This document shows positions 1 through 10,090 of a stretch of 64,000 nt of DNA, piece after piece (the first letter of the stretch is position 1; every line of letters begins with the position of its first letter). The position numbers and the translations under genes are program-made. The DNA lies in the NCBI GenBank assembly GCA_901456055.1, contig CABDWT010000002.1, positions 496,001-560,000 of the forward strand, in the 5' to 3' direction. The stretch comes from Phytobacter ursingii. Lineage in GTDB: Bacteria; Pseudomonadota; Gammaproteobacteria; Enterobacterales; Enterobacteriaceae. The notes beneath the pieces are model-generated. The model saw only the letters and a program-made list of their open reading frames with translations, had not been told where the DNA came from and did no database searches.

Positions 1-500
1 CGCCGCCTTCGCGGCGCCCGGTGTCAATGCTGTTTCAGGAGAACAACCTCTTTACCCATCTCACCGTCAGGCAAAATATTGGTCTGGGGCTGGACCCGGG
101 CCTTAAACTGTCCACGGCGCAAAATACAAAGCTCGTCACCATTGCCTGTACGATGGGTCTGGATGCGTTGCTTGACCGCATGCCGGATCAGCTTTCTGGC
201 GGCCAGCGCCAACGCGTGGCGCTGGCCCGTTGCCTGGTACGTGAACAACCGGTGCTCTTGCTGGATGAACCTTTCTCCGCGCTCGATCCGGCCCTTCGCC
301 TGGAGATGCTGGCGCTGGTAAAAGAGGTGTGCCATCGCCAGCAGTTAACGCTGTTGATGGTGTCGCACAATGTGGAAGATGCCGCCCGCATCGCATCGCG
401 TGCGCTGGTGATTGCCGATGGACGTATCGCCTGGGACGGGAAAACAGACGAATTGCTCAGCGGCAACGCGCCTGTCTCCACCCTGCTTGGGATCAGGTAA
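1..500 (+). CDS. thiQ: Thiamine ABC transporter ATP-binding subunit ThiQ (5' partial)
   Basis: This is the ATPase of the ThiBPQ importer, which energises uptake of thiamine and its phosphates at the cytoplasmic face of the inner membrane. The frame is open from base 3, and the first codons ([12 protein letters not shown]) match the interior of ThiQ, so about the first 65-70 residues, including Walker A, lie outside the window. Visible parts are the Q-loop (LFQENN), the ABC signature LSGGQRQR, Walker B ([12 protein letters not shown]) and the switch histidine (MVSHN). The C-terminus ends normally with TAA. Its last 8 bases overlap the 3' end of the convergent yabI. Identity is confident; the internal GTG at 21 is not the real start. 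Confidence 0.97.
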   Translation, partial: PPSRRPVSMLFQENNLFTHLTVRQNIGLGLDPGLKLSTAQNTKLVTIACTMGLDALLDRMPDQLSGGQRQRVALARCLVREQPVLLLDEPFSALDPALRLEMLALVKEVCHRQQLTLLMVSHNVEDAARIASRALVIADGRIAWDGKTDELLSGNAPVSTLLGIR

Positions 501-1257
501 CTACTTTTTGCAAAATAGACAGGTAGATGGGCATTAACGGGTGGCGAACCAGAATCGTCACCGCAACCAGGGCCCCTGCCGTCAGGAGTGGCGCCAGCCA
601 GAACAATCGACGACGCGGCAGCCAGGCCGTTAAACGATCCAGCCCTGCTTTACCGCTGCGCCACAGGCGCCAGCACATCCAGAACGCCAGCCAGAGCAAC
701 ACCGCCGCCAGTAACAGCAGCCATTTAAAATTACCGCTCTGCTCTCCCGCCGGAATATCAATCGCTGCCCCGGCAAGAATACCAGGCAGGAAATAAAAGG
801 GCGGCCACAATAGACAGCCAAGGATGTTGGGAGGGATAAATTTCGTGACCGGTAAATCCAGCATGCCTGCAACCATTGGCACAACCGGGCGCGTCGGGCC
901 GACAAAGCGCCCGACCAGAATAGTGAACACACTGTGCTGATGCAGCGCATGCTCGGTTTTATCCAGCAGCGCTTTGTTCTTACGAATGAATGACCAACGG
1001 TGCAGCGGCTTTTTGAAACGCCAGCCGAGCCAGAATGAGATCCAGTCTCCCAGCAGGCACCCCACGATCCCCGCCATCCAGGCGTACCAGAAATTCACTT
1101 CGCCGCTGCCAATCAGCGCACCGAGCGCCGCCATCATCACCGTGCCGGGAAGAATCAACCCCACCAGCGCCAGCGACTCCAGGAAAGCCACGAGCGCAAT
1201 CGCAATCAGCGTGTAGGCCGTAGATTGGGTAACAAAGTGTTCCAGCAATGCTTGCAT
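493..1257 (-). CDS. yabI: DedA-family inner membrane protein YabI
   Basis: A 254-residue polytopic membrane protein of the DedA/SNARE-associated family, members of which are linked to membrane lipid scrambling and proton-motive-force homeostasis; the precise role of YabI is not settled. Hydrophobic segments lie near residues 10-30, 45-70, 135-165 and 175-195, with a last one near the C-terminus. The DedA signature region reads [17 protein letters not shown] start at MQALLEH, as in E. coli YabI; an upstream in-frame Met five codons earlier gives an unlikely extension. The gene is convergent with thiQ and overlaps its stop region by 8 bp, so neither can have a separate downstream terminator there. 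Confidence 0.95.
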   Translation of the reverse strand: MQALLEHFVTQSTAYTLIAIALVAFLESLALVGLILPGTVMMAALGALIGSGEVNFWYAWMAGIVGCLLGDWISFWLGWRFKKPLHRWSFIRKNKALLDKTEHALHQHSVFTILVGRFVGPTRPVVPMVAGMLDLPVTKFIPPNILGCLLWPPFYFLPGILAGAAIDIPAGEQSGNFKWLLLLAAVLLWLAFWMCWRLWRSGKAGLDRLTAWLPRRRLFWLAPLLTAGALVAVTILVRHPLMPIYLSILQKVVT

Positions 1258-1384
1258 ATGTTTTCCGGTCAAAAAATGAAGCTGGCATTCTCCAGGCGCA
1301 TACCCTGAGGGTCAAGCTTCAATTATCTGAATATTTTGCCGGTTATGACAGGTTGCCGGGCCACTCCTTGCCTATCTTTACGCT

Positions 1385-2230
1385 CTATTCACATCCTGCA
1401 CGAAATTCACTGGGGCTGGCACCGGTACATTTTTTGAAGACGCGCGAGAAATAGAGCTGATCTTCAAAGCCGACATTGCGCCCCACACTGGCGATCGGCA
1501 TACGTGTCGTACTCAACAGCAGCTTCGCCTGACTGATACGCTGATCCTCGCGCCAGCTCAGCACGCTCACCCCCAATTGCTGACGGAACAGGTGCGAGAG
1601 ACGGGACGGCGACAGACACACATGCTGCGCGACGCTGGCGATATCAAAATGGTTGTCCGCCAGATGATCGCTGATGTACTGGCAGGCGTCGCGAACGCGG
1701 TTATCGAGCGGCGGATGCAGTGATTCATTGATGGCATCCATACGGCGCAACAACAGCTGTTCGAGGAGATTTATCGCCAGCAATTCTGCGTAACGTCCCC
1801 CGCTCTGCCCGGCATCGATAATCTGCCCAAAGAGTTCGCTAAACTGCGCCAGCCAGGGCTCTTCCGGGCGAAAGAAACCGGTTTGCGCGAAAATAGTCGG
1901 CCAGCTTAGCCACTCATGCCAGTAGGCGCGTGGGCGGAAGTAGACCCACTGGTGATACCACTCTTTCGCATCCGGGTGGCGGCCATAGTGATGAATTTCT
2001 CCCGGCGGAAACAAAATCATATCGCCGGGGCGGCAAACGTACTGTTTCCCGTGGTTATTGATGACGCCCTCACCGCGGATGGTGAAATTGAGAATGTATC
2101 CCTTCATTCCCAGCGGACGATCGATAAAAAAATCGAGATAGCCCTCAGACTCGATTGGGGTCAACCCCGCCACCAGATGGGCGTTAAACGAGTAACCAGG
2201 CAACAGAGGATCATTTTGCGACTCAGCCAT
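1385..2230 (-). CDS. araC: Arabinose operon regulator AraC
   Basis: L-arabinose-responsive activator/repressor of araBAD and of itself. The 281-residue protein has the N-terminal arm ([15 protein letters not shown]), the cupin arabinose-binding and dimerisation domain (to about residue 170) and two C-terminal helix-turn-helix motifs ([20 protein letters not shown] and the region ending [12 protein letters not shown]). It ends at FRAGCE and lacks the short tail of E. coli K-12 AraC (292 aa); 281 residues is the length I recall for Salmonella and Citrobacter. I start at MAESQ, because the 20 upstream codons are leader sequence containing araO2. It is divergent from araBAD, with all operators in the 335-bp gap. 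Confidence 0.97.
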   Translation of the reverse strand: MAESQNDPLLPGYSFNAHLVAGLTPIESEGYLDFFIDRPLGMKGYILNFTIRGEGVINNHGKQYVCRPGDMILFPPGEIHHYGRHPDAKEWYHQWVYFRPRAYWHEWLSWPTIFAQTGFFRPEEPWLAQFSELFGQIIDAGQSGGRYAELLAINLLEQLLLRRMDAINESLHPPLDNRVRDACQYISDHLADNHFDIASVAQHVCLSPSRLSHLFRQQLGVSVLSWREDQRISQAKLLLSTTRMPIASVGRNVGFEDQLYFSRVFKKCTGASPSEFRAGCE

Positions 2231-2257
2231 AAACTCGATACTCCGGGCATCATGAAG

Positions 2258-2274
2258 GAAACCAATTGTCCATA
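2258..2274. promoter_or_regulatory. araO2 distal AraC half-site
   Basis: GAAACCAATTGTCCATA matches the E. coli araO2 half-site. Its centre (2266) lies about 211 bp from the centre of I1 (2477), which matches the roughly 210-bp repression loop known for E. coli. It lies in the araC leader just upstream of the ATG at 2230. Confidence 0.75.
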
Positions 2275-2399
2275 TTGATACGCTTTTCATTAATCAGGCG
2301 TTTTGACCAGGCACAAGGAAAACACCGTCACTTTTAACCCCGCCAGATAAAAGCAATTACGCCATTTTTATGACGCAAAGGGGTTAAAAAGGGTCAACC

Positions 2400-2440
2400 A
2401 AAGTGTCTATAAAGGCGATTAAAATGTCCACATGGAATTT
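2400..2440. promoter_or_regulatory. araO1 operator pair / araC promoter region
   Basis: The stretch with AAAGTGTCTATAA and GTCCACATGGAA closely resembles the E. coli araO1 left and right half-sites, which AraC binds to autoregulate araC. Half-site limits are by resemblance only. Confidence 0.6.
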
Positions 2441-2455
2441 TTGCACACGGTCACA
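2440..2455. promoter_or_regulatory. Candidate CRP site of araBAD/araC
   Basis: A good TCACA half-site (2451-2455) lies six bases after a weak half (TTTGC, 2440-2444), between O1 and I1, where the CRP site sits in E. coli ara. One half is degenerate, so the call rests on position as much as on sequence. Confidence 0.55.
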
Positions 2456-2468
2456 CTTTGCACTCCCA

Positions 2469-2506
2469 TAGCATTTTTGTCCATAAGATTAGCGAATCCT
2501 GCCTGA
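2469..2506 (+). promoter_or_regulatory. araI1-araI2 AraC activation sites
   Basis: Two 17-bp direct half-sites separated by 4 bp: TAGCATTTTTGTCCATA (2469-2485) and TAGCGAATCCTGCCTGA (2490-2506). They match E. coli I1 and I2 closely. I2 overlaps the araBAD -35 box, as required for class II activation. Confidence 0.85.
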
Positions 2507-2531
2507 CGCTTTTTTCAGCCGATCACTATGT
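2503..2531 (+). promoter_or_regulatory. araBAD promoter (pBAD)
   Basis: -35 CTGACG (2503-2508) and -10 CTATGT (2526-2531) with a 17-bp spacer, immediately downstream of and overlapping I2. Both boxes are weak, as expected for an AraC- and CRP-dependent promoter. Confidence 0.7.
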
Positions 2532-2565
2532 TTCTCCATAAGGTTATTCTTCATGGAGCAACACG

Positions 2566-4260
2566 ATGGCAATCACAATTGGCCTCGATTTTGGCAGCGA
2601 CTCCGTTCGCGCACTGGCGGTGGACTGTACCTCTGGGGCAGAAATCGCCACCAGCGTGGAGTGGTATCCTCGCTGGCAAGAGGGACGTTACTGCGACGCG
2701 GCACATAATCAATTCCGCCACCATCCCCGGGACTATATCGAGTCGATGGAAATGGCGCTTAAAAGCGTGCTGGCAGAGCTGTCGCCTGAACAGCGTGCCC
2801 AGGTCAAGGGTATTGGCGTGGACAGCACCGGTTCGACACCCGCGCCCATCGACGCAGAAGGTCGCGTTCTGGCGCTGCGTCCGGAGTTTGCAGACAATCC
2901 CAATGCGATGTTTGTGCTGTGGAAAGATCATACCGCGGTGGAGGAAGCCGAAGCGATCACCGCTCTGTGCCACGCGACGGGTAAAATCGACTATTCACGC
3001 TACATCGGCGGGATTTATTCCAGCGAATGGTTCTGGGCAAAAATCCTGCACGTAACCCGCGCCGACAACGAGGTCGCCCAGGCTGCCGCATCGTGGATTG
3101 AACTGTGTGACTGGGTACCTGCCCTGCTCTCCGGAACCACCCGTCCACAGGATATCCGCCGCGGCCGTTGCAGCGCCGGGCATAAATCCCTGTGGCATGA
3201 AAGCTGGGGTGGCTTACCACCGGCCAGTTTCTTTGACGAACTCGATCCGATCCTCAATAAACACCTGCCGTGCCCGTTATTTACCGACACCTTCACCGCA
3301 GATATTCCGGTTGGCACGTTGACGGCGGAATGGGCGCAACGCCTTGGTTTACCGGAAACGGTGGTCATTTCCGGCGGCGCGTTTGACTGCCATATGGGCG
3401 CAGTAGGCGCCGGTGCACAGCCCAACACGCTGGTCAAAGTCATTGGTACTTCCACCTGCGACATCCTGATCGCTGATAAACCCAGCGTCGGCGATCGTGC
3501 GGTGAAAGGCATCTGTGGGCAGGTGGATGGCAGCGTGGTACCCGATTTTATTGGTCTGGAAGCGGGCCAGTCCGCGTTTGGCGATATCTACGCCTGGTTT
3601 GGCCGCATCCTCGGCTGGCCGCTGGAACAACTGGCGCAACAGCATCCGGAACTGAAAACACAAATTAAAGCCAGCCAGAAACAACTGCTGCCTGCCCTGA
3701 CAGAAGCCTGGGCGCAAAACCCGTCGCTGGAACACCTGCCGGTGGTACTCGACTGGTTTAACGGTCGCCGTACACCGAACGCGAACCAGCGCCTGAAAGG
3801 GGTCATCACCGACCTGAATCTTGCAACCGATGCCCCGGCGCTCTTTGGCGGGCTGATTGCCGCTACCGCCTTTGGCGCCCGCGCCATTATGGAATGTTTC
3901 ACCGAGCAAGGTATCGCGGTGGACAACGTCATGGCGCTGGGCGGTATCGCCCGTAAAAACCGCGTCATCATGCAGGCCTGCTGCGATGTGCTTAATCGCC
4001 CGCTGCAAATTGTCGCCTCGGATCAGTGTTGTGCGCTCGGCGCGGCCATTTTTGCCGCCGTCGCCGCAGGCGTTCACACCGATATTCCCGCGGCGCAACA
4101 GCAAATGGCCAGCCAGATCGAAAACACGCTGCAACCTGTGCCTGCGCAGGCTCAACGCTTTGAACAACTCTATCGCCGCTACCAGCAATGGGCGAAAAGC
4201 GCCGAGCTTCACTATCTCCCTATAACTGCGCCAGCAACGCAGGCAGCGCTCTCTCACTAA
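2566..4260 (+). CDS. araB: L-ribulokinase AraB
   Basis: Phosphorylates L-ribulose to L-ribulose 5-phosphate with ATP in the cytoplasm, the second step of arabinose catabolism. At 564 residues it is within two of E. coli AraB. It is a FGGY-family kinase: the N-terminal actin-like ATP-binding strand is [11 protein letters not shown] (residues 4-14), and ribulokinase-typical segments include GVDSTGSTP and GTSTCDI. The family C-terminal glycine-rich segment [10 protein letters not shown] is also present. It is the first gene of araBAD, with araA starting 10 bp after its stop. A good ribosome-binding site (ATGGAGCA) precedes the ATG. Confidence 0.98.
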   Translation: MAITIGLDFGSDSVRALAVDCTSGAEIATSVEWYPRWQEGRYCDAAHNQFRHHPRDYIESMEMALKSVLAELSPEQRAQVKGIGVDSTGSTPAPIDAEGRVLALRPEFADNPNAMFVLWKDHTAVEEAEAITALCHATGKIDYSRYIGGIYSSEWFWAKILHVTRADNEVAQAAASWIELCDWVPALLSGTTRPQDIRRGRCSAGHKSLWHESWGGLPPASFFDELDPILNKHLPCPLFTDTFTADIPVGTLTAEWAQRLGLPETVVISGGAFDCHMGAVGAGAQPNTLVKVIGTSTCDILIADKPSVGDRAVKGICGQVDGSVVPDFIGLEAGQSAFGDIYAWFGRILGWPLEQLAQQHPELKTQIKASQKQLLPALTEAWAQNPSLEHLPVVLDWFNGRRTPNANQRLKGVITDLNLATDAPALFGGLIAATAFGARAIMECFTEQGIAVDNVMALGGIARKNRVIMQACCDVLNRPLQIVASDQCCALGAAIFAAVAAGVHTDIPAAQQQMASQIENTLQPVPAQAQRFEQLYRRYQQWAKSAELHYLPITAPATQAALSH

Positions 4261-4270
4261 GGACACAATA

Positions 4271-5773
4271 ATGACGATTTTTGATAATTATGAAGTTTGG
4301 TTTGTGATTGGCAGCCAACACCTTTACGGACCCGAAGCCCTGCGTCAGGTGACGCAGCATGGCGAGCAAGTGGTTAACGCGCTGAATGCAGAAGCCAAAT
4401 TACCCTGCAAACTGGTGCTTAAGCCGCTCGGCACCTCGCCGGATGAGATAACCAATATTTGCCGGGACGCCAACTATGACGACAAATGCGCCGGTATGGT
4501 GGTGTGGTTACATACCTTCTCACCCGCAAAAATGTGGATTAACGGCCTGACTATCCTTAACAAACCGCTGCTGCAATTCCACACCCAGTTTAATGCTGCC
4601 CTGCCATGGGACAGCATTGATATGGACTTTATGAACCTGAACCAGACCGCGCACGGCGGCCGTGAGTTCGGCTTTATCGGTGCCCGCATGCGCCAACAGC
4701 ATTCAGTGGTAACCGGCCACTGGCAGGATAAAAAAGCGCACCAGCGTATTGGTGCCTGGATGCGTCAGGCCGTGTCCAAACAAGATACCCGTCATCTGAA
4801 AGTATGCCGTTTCGGCGACAACATGCGTGAAGTCGCGGTGACCGACGGCGATAAAGTGGCTGCACAAATCAAATTCGGATTCTCCGTCAACACCTGGGGT
4901 GTGGGCGACCTGGTGCAGGTAGTGAACAGCATCAGCGAAGGCGATATTAACGCACTGGTCGACGAGTATGAAAGCAGCTACCGCCTGACTGCTGCCGCGC
5001 AGGTGAACGGCGACAAGCGTCAGAATGTCATTGATGCCGCACGCATTGAGTTGGGTATGAAACGCTTCCTGGAACAGGGCGGCTTCCATGCCTTTACGAC
5101 CACCTTTGAAGATTTACACGGCCTGAAACAACTGCCAGGCCTGGCCGTACAACGCCTGATGCAACAGGGCTACGGCTTTGCTGGCGAAGGTGACTGGAAA
5201 ACCGCCGCTCTGCTTCGCATCATGAAGGTGATGTCGACCGGTCTGCAGGGCGGCACCTCTTTTATGGAGGACTACACCTATCACTTCGAAGAGAACAACG
5301 ATCTGGCACTCGGTTCACACATGCTGGAAGTGTGCCCGTCCATCGCGCTGGATGAAAAACCGATCCTCGATGTCCAGTACCTCGGCATTGGCGGTAAAGC
5401 CGATCCGGCACGCCTGATCTTCTCCACCAAAACCGGCCCGGCCATTAACGCCAGCCTGATCGATCTGGGGGATCGCTTCCGCCTGCTGGTGAACTGTGTT
5501 GATGCCGTTAAGACGCCGCACGATCTGCCGAAACTGCCGGTTGCTAACGCATTGTGGAAAGCGCAGCCGGATCTGCAGACGGCTTCCGAAGCCTGGATTC
5601 TGGCGGGTGGCGCGCACCATACCGTGTTCAGCCACGCTCTGAACCTCGACGACATGCGCCAGTTCGCTGAGCTACACGGGATCGAAATTGTGACTATCGA
5701 TAACGACACCCGCCTGCCTGCCTTTAAAGACGCTTTGCGCTGGAACGAAGTGTATTACGGCTCCAAACGTTAA
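4271..5773 (+). CDS. araA: L-arabinose isomerase AraA
   Basis: Isomerises L-arabinose to L-ribulose; a manganese-dependent cytoplasmic enzyme of 500 residues, the usual length. All four metal/catalytic residues of the E. coli enzyme are at the same positions: Glu306 (in GEGDW), Glu333 (in FMEDY), His350 (in GSHML) and His450 (in GAHHTVF). It is the middle gene of araBAD. The 51-bp gap to araD contains a perfect GC-rich hairpin, whereas the araB-araA gap is only 10 bp. Confidence 0.98.
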   Translation: MTIFDNYEVWFVIGSQHLYGPEALRQVTQHGEQVVNALNAEAKLPCKLVLKPLGTSPDEITNICRDANYDDKCAGMVVWLHTFSPAKMWINGLTILNKPLLQFHTQFNAALPWDSIDMDFMNLNQTAHGGREFGFIGARMRQQHSVVTGHWQDKKAHQRIGAWMRQAVSKQDTRHLKVCRFGDNMREVAVTDGDKVAAQIKFGFSVNTWGVGDLVQVVNSISEGDINALVDEYESSYRLTAAAQVNGDKRQNVIDAARIELGMKRFLEQGGFHAFTTTFEDLHGLKQLPGLAVQRLMQQGYGFAGEGDWKTAALLRIMKVMSTGLQGGTSFMEDYTYHFEENNDLALGSHMLEVCPSIALDEKPILDVQYLGIGGKADPARLIFSTKTGPAINASLIDLGDRFRLLVNCVDAVKTPHDLPKLPVANALWKAQPDLQTASEAWILAGGAHHTVFSHALNLDDMRQFAELHGIEIVTIDNDTRLPAFKDALRWNEVYYGSKR

Positions 5774-5786
5774 CAGGGGAACATTT

Positions 5787-5804
5787 GGCCTGCTCCGGCA
5801 GGCC
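5787..5804 (+). other. Intercistronic hairpin in araA-araD gap
   Basis: GGCCTGC - TCCG - GCAGGCC is a perfect 7-bp stem with a stable tetraloop, followed by GCTTTTTCC. It could act as a leaky terminator or as an RNA processing/stability element that lowers araD relative to araBA. The role is inferred. Confidence 0.55.
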
Positions 5805-5824
5805 GCTTTTTCCTGGAGGAAAGC

Positions 5825-6520
5825 ATGTTAGAAGCATTGAAACAGCAAGTGCTGGAAGCCAATCTGGCGCTGCCAAAACACAATCTGGTGACCCTCACCT
5901 GGGGGAATGTCAGCGCCGTTGATCGCGAACGTGGCGTACTGATAATTAAACCGTCCGGCGTCGACTACAGCGTCATGACTGCCGAGGATATGGTGGTGGT
6001 CAGTCTTGAAACCGGAGAAGTGGTGGAAGGTAAAAAGAAACCCTCTTCCGACACCCCAACACATCGCTTGCTCTATCAGGCGTTCCCGATCATTGGCGGC
6101 ATTGTGCATACCCATTCGCGCCACGCCACCATCTGGGCGCAGTCTGGCCAGGCGATTCCGGCAACCGGAACAACTCACGCCGATTATTTCTACGGCACCA
6201 TTCCCTGCACGCGCAAAATGACCGATGCCGAAATTAACGGTGAATACGAGTGGGAAACCGGTAACGTGATTGTTGAAACGTTCAGGACGCAGCAGATCGA
6301 TCCCGCGCAGATGCCTGGCGTACTGGTGCATTCCCATGGGCCGTTCGCCTGGGGGAAAAACGCCGATGACGCGGTGCACAACGCCATTGTGCTGGAGGAA
6401 GTGGCCTATATGGGTATTTTCTGCCGCCAGCTCGCCCCTGAGCTGCCGGATATGCAGCAGACACTGCTGGATAAACACTATCTGCGCAAACATGGCGCGA
6501 AAGCCTATTACGGGCAGTAA
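5825..6520 (+). CDS. araD: L-ribulose-5-phosphate 4-epimerase AraD
   Basis: Converts L-ribulose 5-phosphate to D-xylulose 5-phosphate, which enters the pentose phosphate pathway. It has 231 residues, the same as E. coli. It is a zinc enzyme of the class II aldolase/epimerase fold: zinc ligands His95, His97 and His171, and catalytic Asp120 and Tyr229, are all present at the E. coli positions. A strong ribosome-binding site (CTGGAGGAAAGC) precedes the ATG. It is the last gene of araBAD and is followed by REP-like sequence rather than a clear U-tailed terminator. Confidence 0.98.
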   Translation: MLEALKQQVLEANLALPKHNLVTLTWGNVSAVDRERGVLIIKPSGVDYSVMTAEDMVVVSLETGEVVEGKKKPSSDTPTHRLLYQAFPIIGGIVHTHSRHATIWAQSGQAIPATGTTHADYFYGTIPCTRKMTDAEINGEYEWETGNVIVETFRTQQIDPAQMPGVLVHSHGPFAWGKNADDAVHNAIVLEEVAYMGIFCRQLAPELPDMQQTLLDKHYLRKHGAKAYYGQ

Positions 6521-6551
6521 GTTTTCCCCTCTCCCGGCCCCCTCTGCCAAC

Positions 6552-6584
6552 CCGTAGCCCGGCTAAGCCTTGTGCCAGCCGGGA
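6552..6584. repeat. REP-like element after araD
   Basis: GTAGCCCGGCTAAGCC ... GCCAGCCGGGAC is a GC-rich imperfect palindrome resembling enterobacterial REP units (GTAGGCCGGATAAGGC type). It ends the ara operon and precedes the YdcF-like gene. Confidence 0.5.
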
Positions 6585-6712
6585 CAACTTCGGGTCGCTC
6601 ATTTTTAATTTCTTAATTTTACGCCTTACATCCTGCCTGTCGTTGCCATTTCGCTGCAAACTGACAATGCTATGCGGTAAGGCAATCGGCAGAATCGGCA
6701 GGAGAAAAGCCA

Positions 6713-7336
6713 GTGAAAATAAAAGGGGCAGGAAAATGGATACTGCTGGGACTCGTCACGGCGGCGTTCGTAATAGTTTATAACGCCATCGCTATTTACC
6801 GCTTTAGCCAACAGGACCAGACACGCAAAGCCGACTGCGCGATTGTTGCCGGAGCTGGTATCACTGAAAAATCCCCCAGCCCGGTTTTTACCGCCAGATT
6901 AGACCACGCGATGTGGTTATATCAGGAAGGCAAGGTGAATTCGCTGATCCTGACGGGGGGTCGCAGCAACGGGGCAAGCGAATCCGATGCAGCTATCGCC
7001 CGACATTATCTCTTAAACCGGGGCGTTCCCGAGGCAGCCATTTTTATCGACGAGCAGTCTACCGTTACCCGTGAAAATATTCATAACGCCAAAATAATCA
7101 TGGCTCGCCAGCATATGCAAACCGCGCTACTGGTCAGCGATCCGTTGCATATGCTGCGTATGCGCCTCATCGCATACGATAACGACATGGTGAGCTGGTC
7201 ATCGCCCACCACGACAAGCCGGTACCGTTCATGGCAAACGCAACTGCCTTTTCTGCTGAGGGAAGCGTTCTACTACACCGGTTATCGCATCCTGCGTTAT
7301 TTACCTGCTTTTCCGCCAGAGAACAACGCGCCGTAG
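6713..7336 (+). CDS. SanA/YdcF-like (DUF218) membrane-anchored protein
   Basis: A 207-residue protein with one N-terminal membrane helix (about residues 9-27, WILLGLVTAAFVIVYNAIAI) and then a soluble DUF218 domain, probably periplasmic. Family landmarks are DCAIVAGAGI, SLILTGG, ESDAAIARHYL, STVTRENIHNA and LLVSDPLHMLR. SanA is linked to envelope barrier function and vancomycin tolerance; YdcF binds S-adenosylmethionine in vitro. No reaction can be assigned here. The gene lies between araD and polB, which are adjacent in E. coli as I recall, and REP-like sequence sits on both sides. The start at 6713 follows a GGAGAA ribosome-binding site. Confidence 0.8.
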   Translation: MKIKGAGKWILLGLVTAAFVIVYNAIAIYRFSQQDQTRKADCAIVAGAGITEKSPSPVFTARLDHAMWLYQEGKVNSLILTGGRSNGASESDAAIARHYLLNRGVPEAAIFIDEQSTVTRENIHNAKIIMARQHMQTALLVSDPLHMLRMRLIAYDNDMVSWSSPTTTSRYRSWQTQLPFLLREAFYYTGYRILRYLPAFPPENNAP

Positions 7337-7356
7337 TCCGGCTACGCGCAGGACTG
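7333..7356. repeat. Degenerate REP-like hairpin
   Basis: GTAGTCCGGCTACGCGCAGGACTG overlaps the end of the YdcF-like gene (its stop is TAG at 7334-7336). The arms AGTCC and GGACT can pair. It may be a decayed REP unit or a terminator without a U-tract. Confidence 0.35.
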
Positions 7357-7371
7357 ATCACGCACCCACAC

Positions 7372-7391
7372 ACCTGTACAAAAAGTCAGTA
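7372..7391. promoter_or_regulatory. LexA (SOS) box of polB
   Basis: ACCTGTACAAAAAGTCAGTA contains the required CTG-N10-CAG core (CTG 7374-7376, CAG 7387-7389), 56 bp upstream of the polB GTG. E. coli polB is a known SOS gene with a LexA box at this position, which supports the call. Confidence 0.8.
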
Positions 7392-7446
7392 TTTCCGGGC
7401 AAACCAGGCTATAATCTCGCCGATAATGACCCAATGAGAGAACGGT

Positions 7447-9804
7447 GTGACGCAAGCGCGAGAAGGCTTTTTACTGACCCGACACTGGCGGGACACGCCA
7501 CAAGGAACCGAGGTGGAATTCTGGCTGGCGACGGACGACGGGCCGCTACAGGTCTTTTTGCCGCCACAAGAATCGGTTGCGTTTATCCCCAGCGCGCAAG
7601 TCAGCCAGGCACAGCGTTTACTCGCCACAGAAAACCAGTATCGCCTCACGCCGCTGCAACTTAAGGATTTTCAGCGCCAGCCCGTCCACGGGCTATATTG
7701 TCGCGCGCACCGCCAGTTGATGCGCTATGAAAAGCTGCTGCGCGACGGTGGCGTCACGGTCTATGAAGCCGACATCCGTCCGCCAGAACGCTTTCTGATG
7801 GAGCGCTTTATTACCGCGCCGGTATGGGTAGATGGCGAGCCGCGCGGCGAACAGTTGATCAATGCACGCCTTAAACCCAGCCCACATTACCGCCCGCCCC
7901 TTAAATGGGTGTCACTGGATATCGAAACCACCCGTAACGGCGAACTTTACTGTATCGGTCTGGAGGGGTGCGGCCAGCGCACGGTCTATATGCTCGGTCC
8001 GGAAAACGGTGATGCCAGCGGGCTGGATTTTCATCTCGAATATGTCGCCAGCCGTCCGCAACTGCTGGAAAAGCTCAACGCCTGGTTTGCGCAGTACGAT
8101 CCTGATGTGATTATCGGCTGGAACGTTGTGCAATTCGACCTGCGCATGCTGCAGAAAAGCGCGGAGCGTTATCGCCTGCCGCTATTGCTCGGGCGTGGCA
8201 ATCAGCCGCTCGAATGGCGGGAGCACGGCTTTAAAAACGGCGTCTTCTTCGCCCAGGCAACCGGCCGGGTGATTATTGACGGGATTGAAGCGCTAAAATC
8301 CGCTTTCTGGAACTTCTCCTCTTTTTCGCTGGAAACGGTATCGCAGGAGCTACTGGGCGAAGGCAAAGCGATCGATAATCCCTGGGATCGCATGGACGAA
8401 ATCGATCGCCGTTTTGCCGAGAATAAACCCGCTCTTGCGACCTATAACCTGAAAGATTGTGAGCTGGTAACGCGCATATTCCACAAAACGGAGATCATGC
8501 CTTTCCTGCTGGAGCGCGCCACGGTGAACGGTCTGGCAATCGACAGACATGGCGGCTCGGTGGCCGCGTTTAGCCACCTCTATTTCCCGCGCATGCATCG
8601 GGCGGGCTATGTCGCGCCAAACCTTGGCGACGTACCGCCACAGGCAAGCCCCGGCGGCTATGTGATGGATTCGCGCCCCGGTCTGTACGATTCCGTACTG
8701 GTGCTGGATTACAAAAGCCTGTATCCCTCGATCATCCGCACCTTCTTAATCGATCCGGTTGGTCTGGTTGAAGGAATGGCGCATTCGGATCCCGAACACA
8801 GCACAGGTGGTTTTCTGGGGGCGCGCTTTTCCCGGCAGATCCACTGCCTGCCGGAGATCGTCGGGCAAATCTGGCACGGGCGCGATGAAGCCAAACGGCT
8901 GGGAAACAAACCGCTGTCGCAGGCGCTTAAGATCATCATGAATGCTTTTTACGGCGTGCTGGGTACCAGCGCCTGCCGCTTTTTCGATCCGCGTCTTGCT
9001 TCATCGATCACCATGCGCGGCCATGAGATTATGCGTCAGACCAAAGCGCTGATTGAGTCTCAGGGCTATGACGTCATTTATGGCGATACGGATTCCACCT
9101 TTGTCTGGCTTAAAAAAGCGCATAACGAGGCCGATGCGGCGCGTATTGGTCGCGAACTGGTGGCCTATGTTAACAACTGGTGGTCGGCACATCTGTCCGC
9201 TGAACATTTAACCAGTGCACTGGAGCTGGAATTCGAAACCCATTTTTGCCGTTTTTTGATGCCGACCATTCGCGGCACGGAGCAGGGAAGTAAAAAGCGC
9301 TACGCCGGGTTGATACAGGAAGGTGAAGAACAACGGATGGTATTCAAGGGGCTGGAAACAGTACGCACCGACTGGACGCCGCTGGCGCAACAATTTCAAA
9401 AGACGCTCTATTTACGTATCTTTCGCAACGAACCCTACCAGGAGTATGTGCGTGAAACGATCGATAAGCTGATGGCAGGCGAACTGGATGAACAGCTGGT
9501 CTACCGCAAGCGCCTGCGTCGCCCGCTGGCCGATTACGAGCGTAACGTGCCGCCCCACGTTCGCGCGGCACGACTCGCAGATGAACAAAATCTAAAACGC
9601 GGCCGCCCGGCGCAGTATCAAAATCGGGGGACCATCAAATATGTCTGGACGACGCAGGGCCCGGAACCTGTTGATTATCAGCAAGCGCCTCTGGATTACG
9701 ATCATTATCTGACCAAACAACTTCAGCCGGTCGCGGAAGGAATACTGCCCTTCACTGACGATGATTTTGCTACACTACTGACAGGGCAACTGGGATTGTT
9801 TTGA
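7447..9804 (+). CDS. polB: DNA polymerase II PolB
   Basis: Family B DNA polymerase with 3'-5' proofreading, used in the SOS response for replication restart and lesion bypass. It has 785 residues (E. coli 783). Exonuclease motif I is SLDIETT with Asp158 and Glu160; polymerase motif A contains SLYPSI (424-429); motif C is YGDTDS (545-550), giving catalytic Asp547 and Asp549. The C-terminus ends QLGLF, the beta-clamp-binding motif. The start is GTG, as in E. coli polB, 56 bp downstream of a LexA box. Catalytic residues are intact, so it should be active. Confidence 0.98.
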   Translation: MTQAREGFLLTRHWRDTPQGTEVEFWLATDDGPLQVFLPPQESVAFIPSAQVSQAQRLLATENQYRLTPLQLKDFQRQPVHGLYCRAHRQLMRYEKLLRDGGVTVYEADIRPPERFLMERFITAPVWVDGEPRGEQLINARLKPSPHYRPPLKWVSLDIETTRNGELYCIGLEGCGQRTVYMLGPENGDASGLDFHLEYVASRPQLLEKLNAWFAQYDPDVIIGWNVVQFDLRMLQKSAERYRLPLLLGRGNQPLEWREHGFKNGVFFAQATGRVIIDGIEALKSAFWNFSSFSLETVSQELLGEGKAIDNPWDRMDEIDRRFAENKPALATYNLKDCELVTRIFHKTEIMPFLLERATVNGLAIDRHGGSVAAFSHLYFPRMHRAGYVAPNLGDVPPQASPGGYVMDSRPGLYDSVLVLDYKSLYPSIIRTFLIDPVGLVEGMAHSDPEHSTGGFLGARFSRQIHCLPEIVGQIWHGRDEAKRLGNKPLSQALKIIMNAFYGVLGTSACRFFDPRLASSITMRGHEIMRQTKALIESQGYDVIYGDTDSTFVWLKKAHNEADAARIGRELVAYVNNWWSAHLSAEHLTSALELEFETHFCRFLMPTIRGTEQGSKKRYAGLIQEGEEQRMVFKGLETVRTDWTPLAQQFQKTLYLRIFRNEPYQEYVRETIDKLMAGELDEQLVYRKRLRRPLADYERNVPPHVRAARLADEQNLKRGRPAQYQNRGTIKYVWTTQGPEPVDYQQAPLDYDHYLTKQLQPVAEGILPFTDDDFATLLTGQLGLF

Positions 9805-10029
9805 TTTCGTATCTGGCTGGCGTGGTAACAGAGGGCCAGCCATAGAGCATCTGGATTGCAGGTTGCTTCCCGGTCAGCGTTGAGTTCGTTTTCTGGCGTA
9901 TAACGAACAAGATGTTCAACGAGCCAACAACGCGGTGACTTGCAAAACAACGGGCATAACGAGAGTGACGAAAGCATTGCCATCCAGTACCATAGCGCCC
10001 TTTCTATTCCTGGCCCCAAACTGAAACGT

Positions 10030-10048
10030 CCGCCTGATTCTCAGGCGG
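10030..10048 (+). other. Hairpin upstream of rapA
   Basis: CCGCCTGA - TTC - TCAGGCGG is a perfect 8-bp inverted repeat 42 bp upstream of the rapA ATG, with no U-tract. It could be a polB terminator remnant or a structure in the rapA leader. I see nothing else in the 286-bp polB-rapA gap. Confidence 0.45.
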
Positions 10049-10090
10049 TGACGAACTATTGCCTGCAATTTGAGATATAGAGTTCAATTT

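Noticed and set aside
9723-10019. Minus-strand open frame over the polB 3' end and polB-rapA gap
   Set aside because: Mostly antisense to polB, with no recognisable domain and no clear start site.
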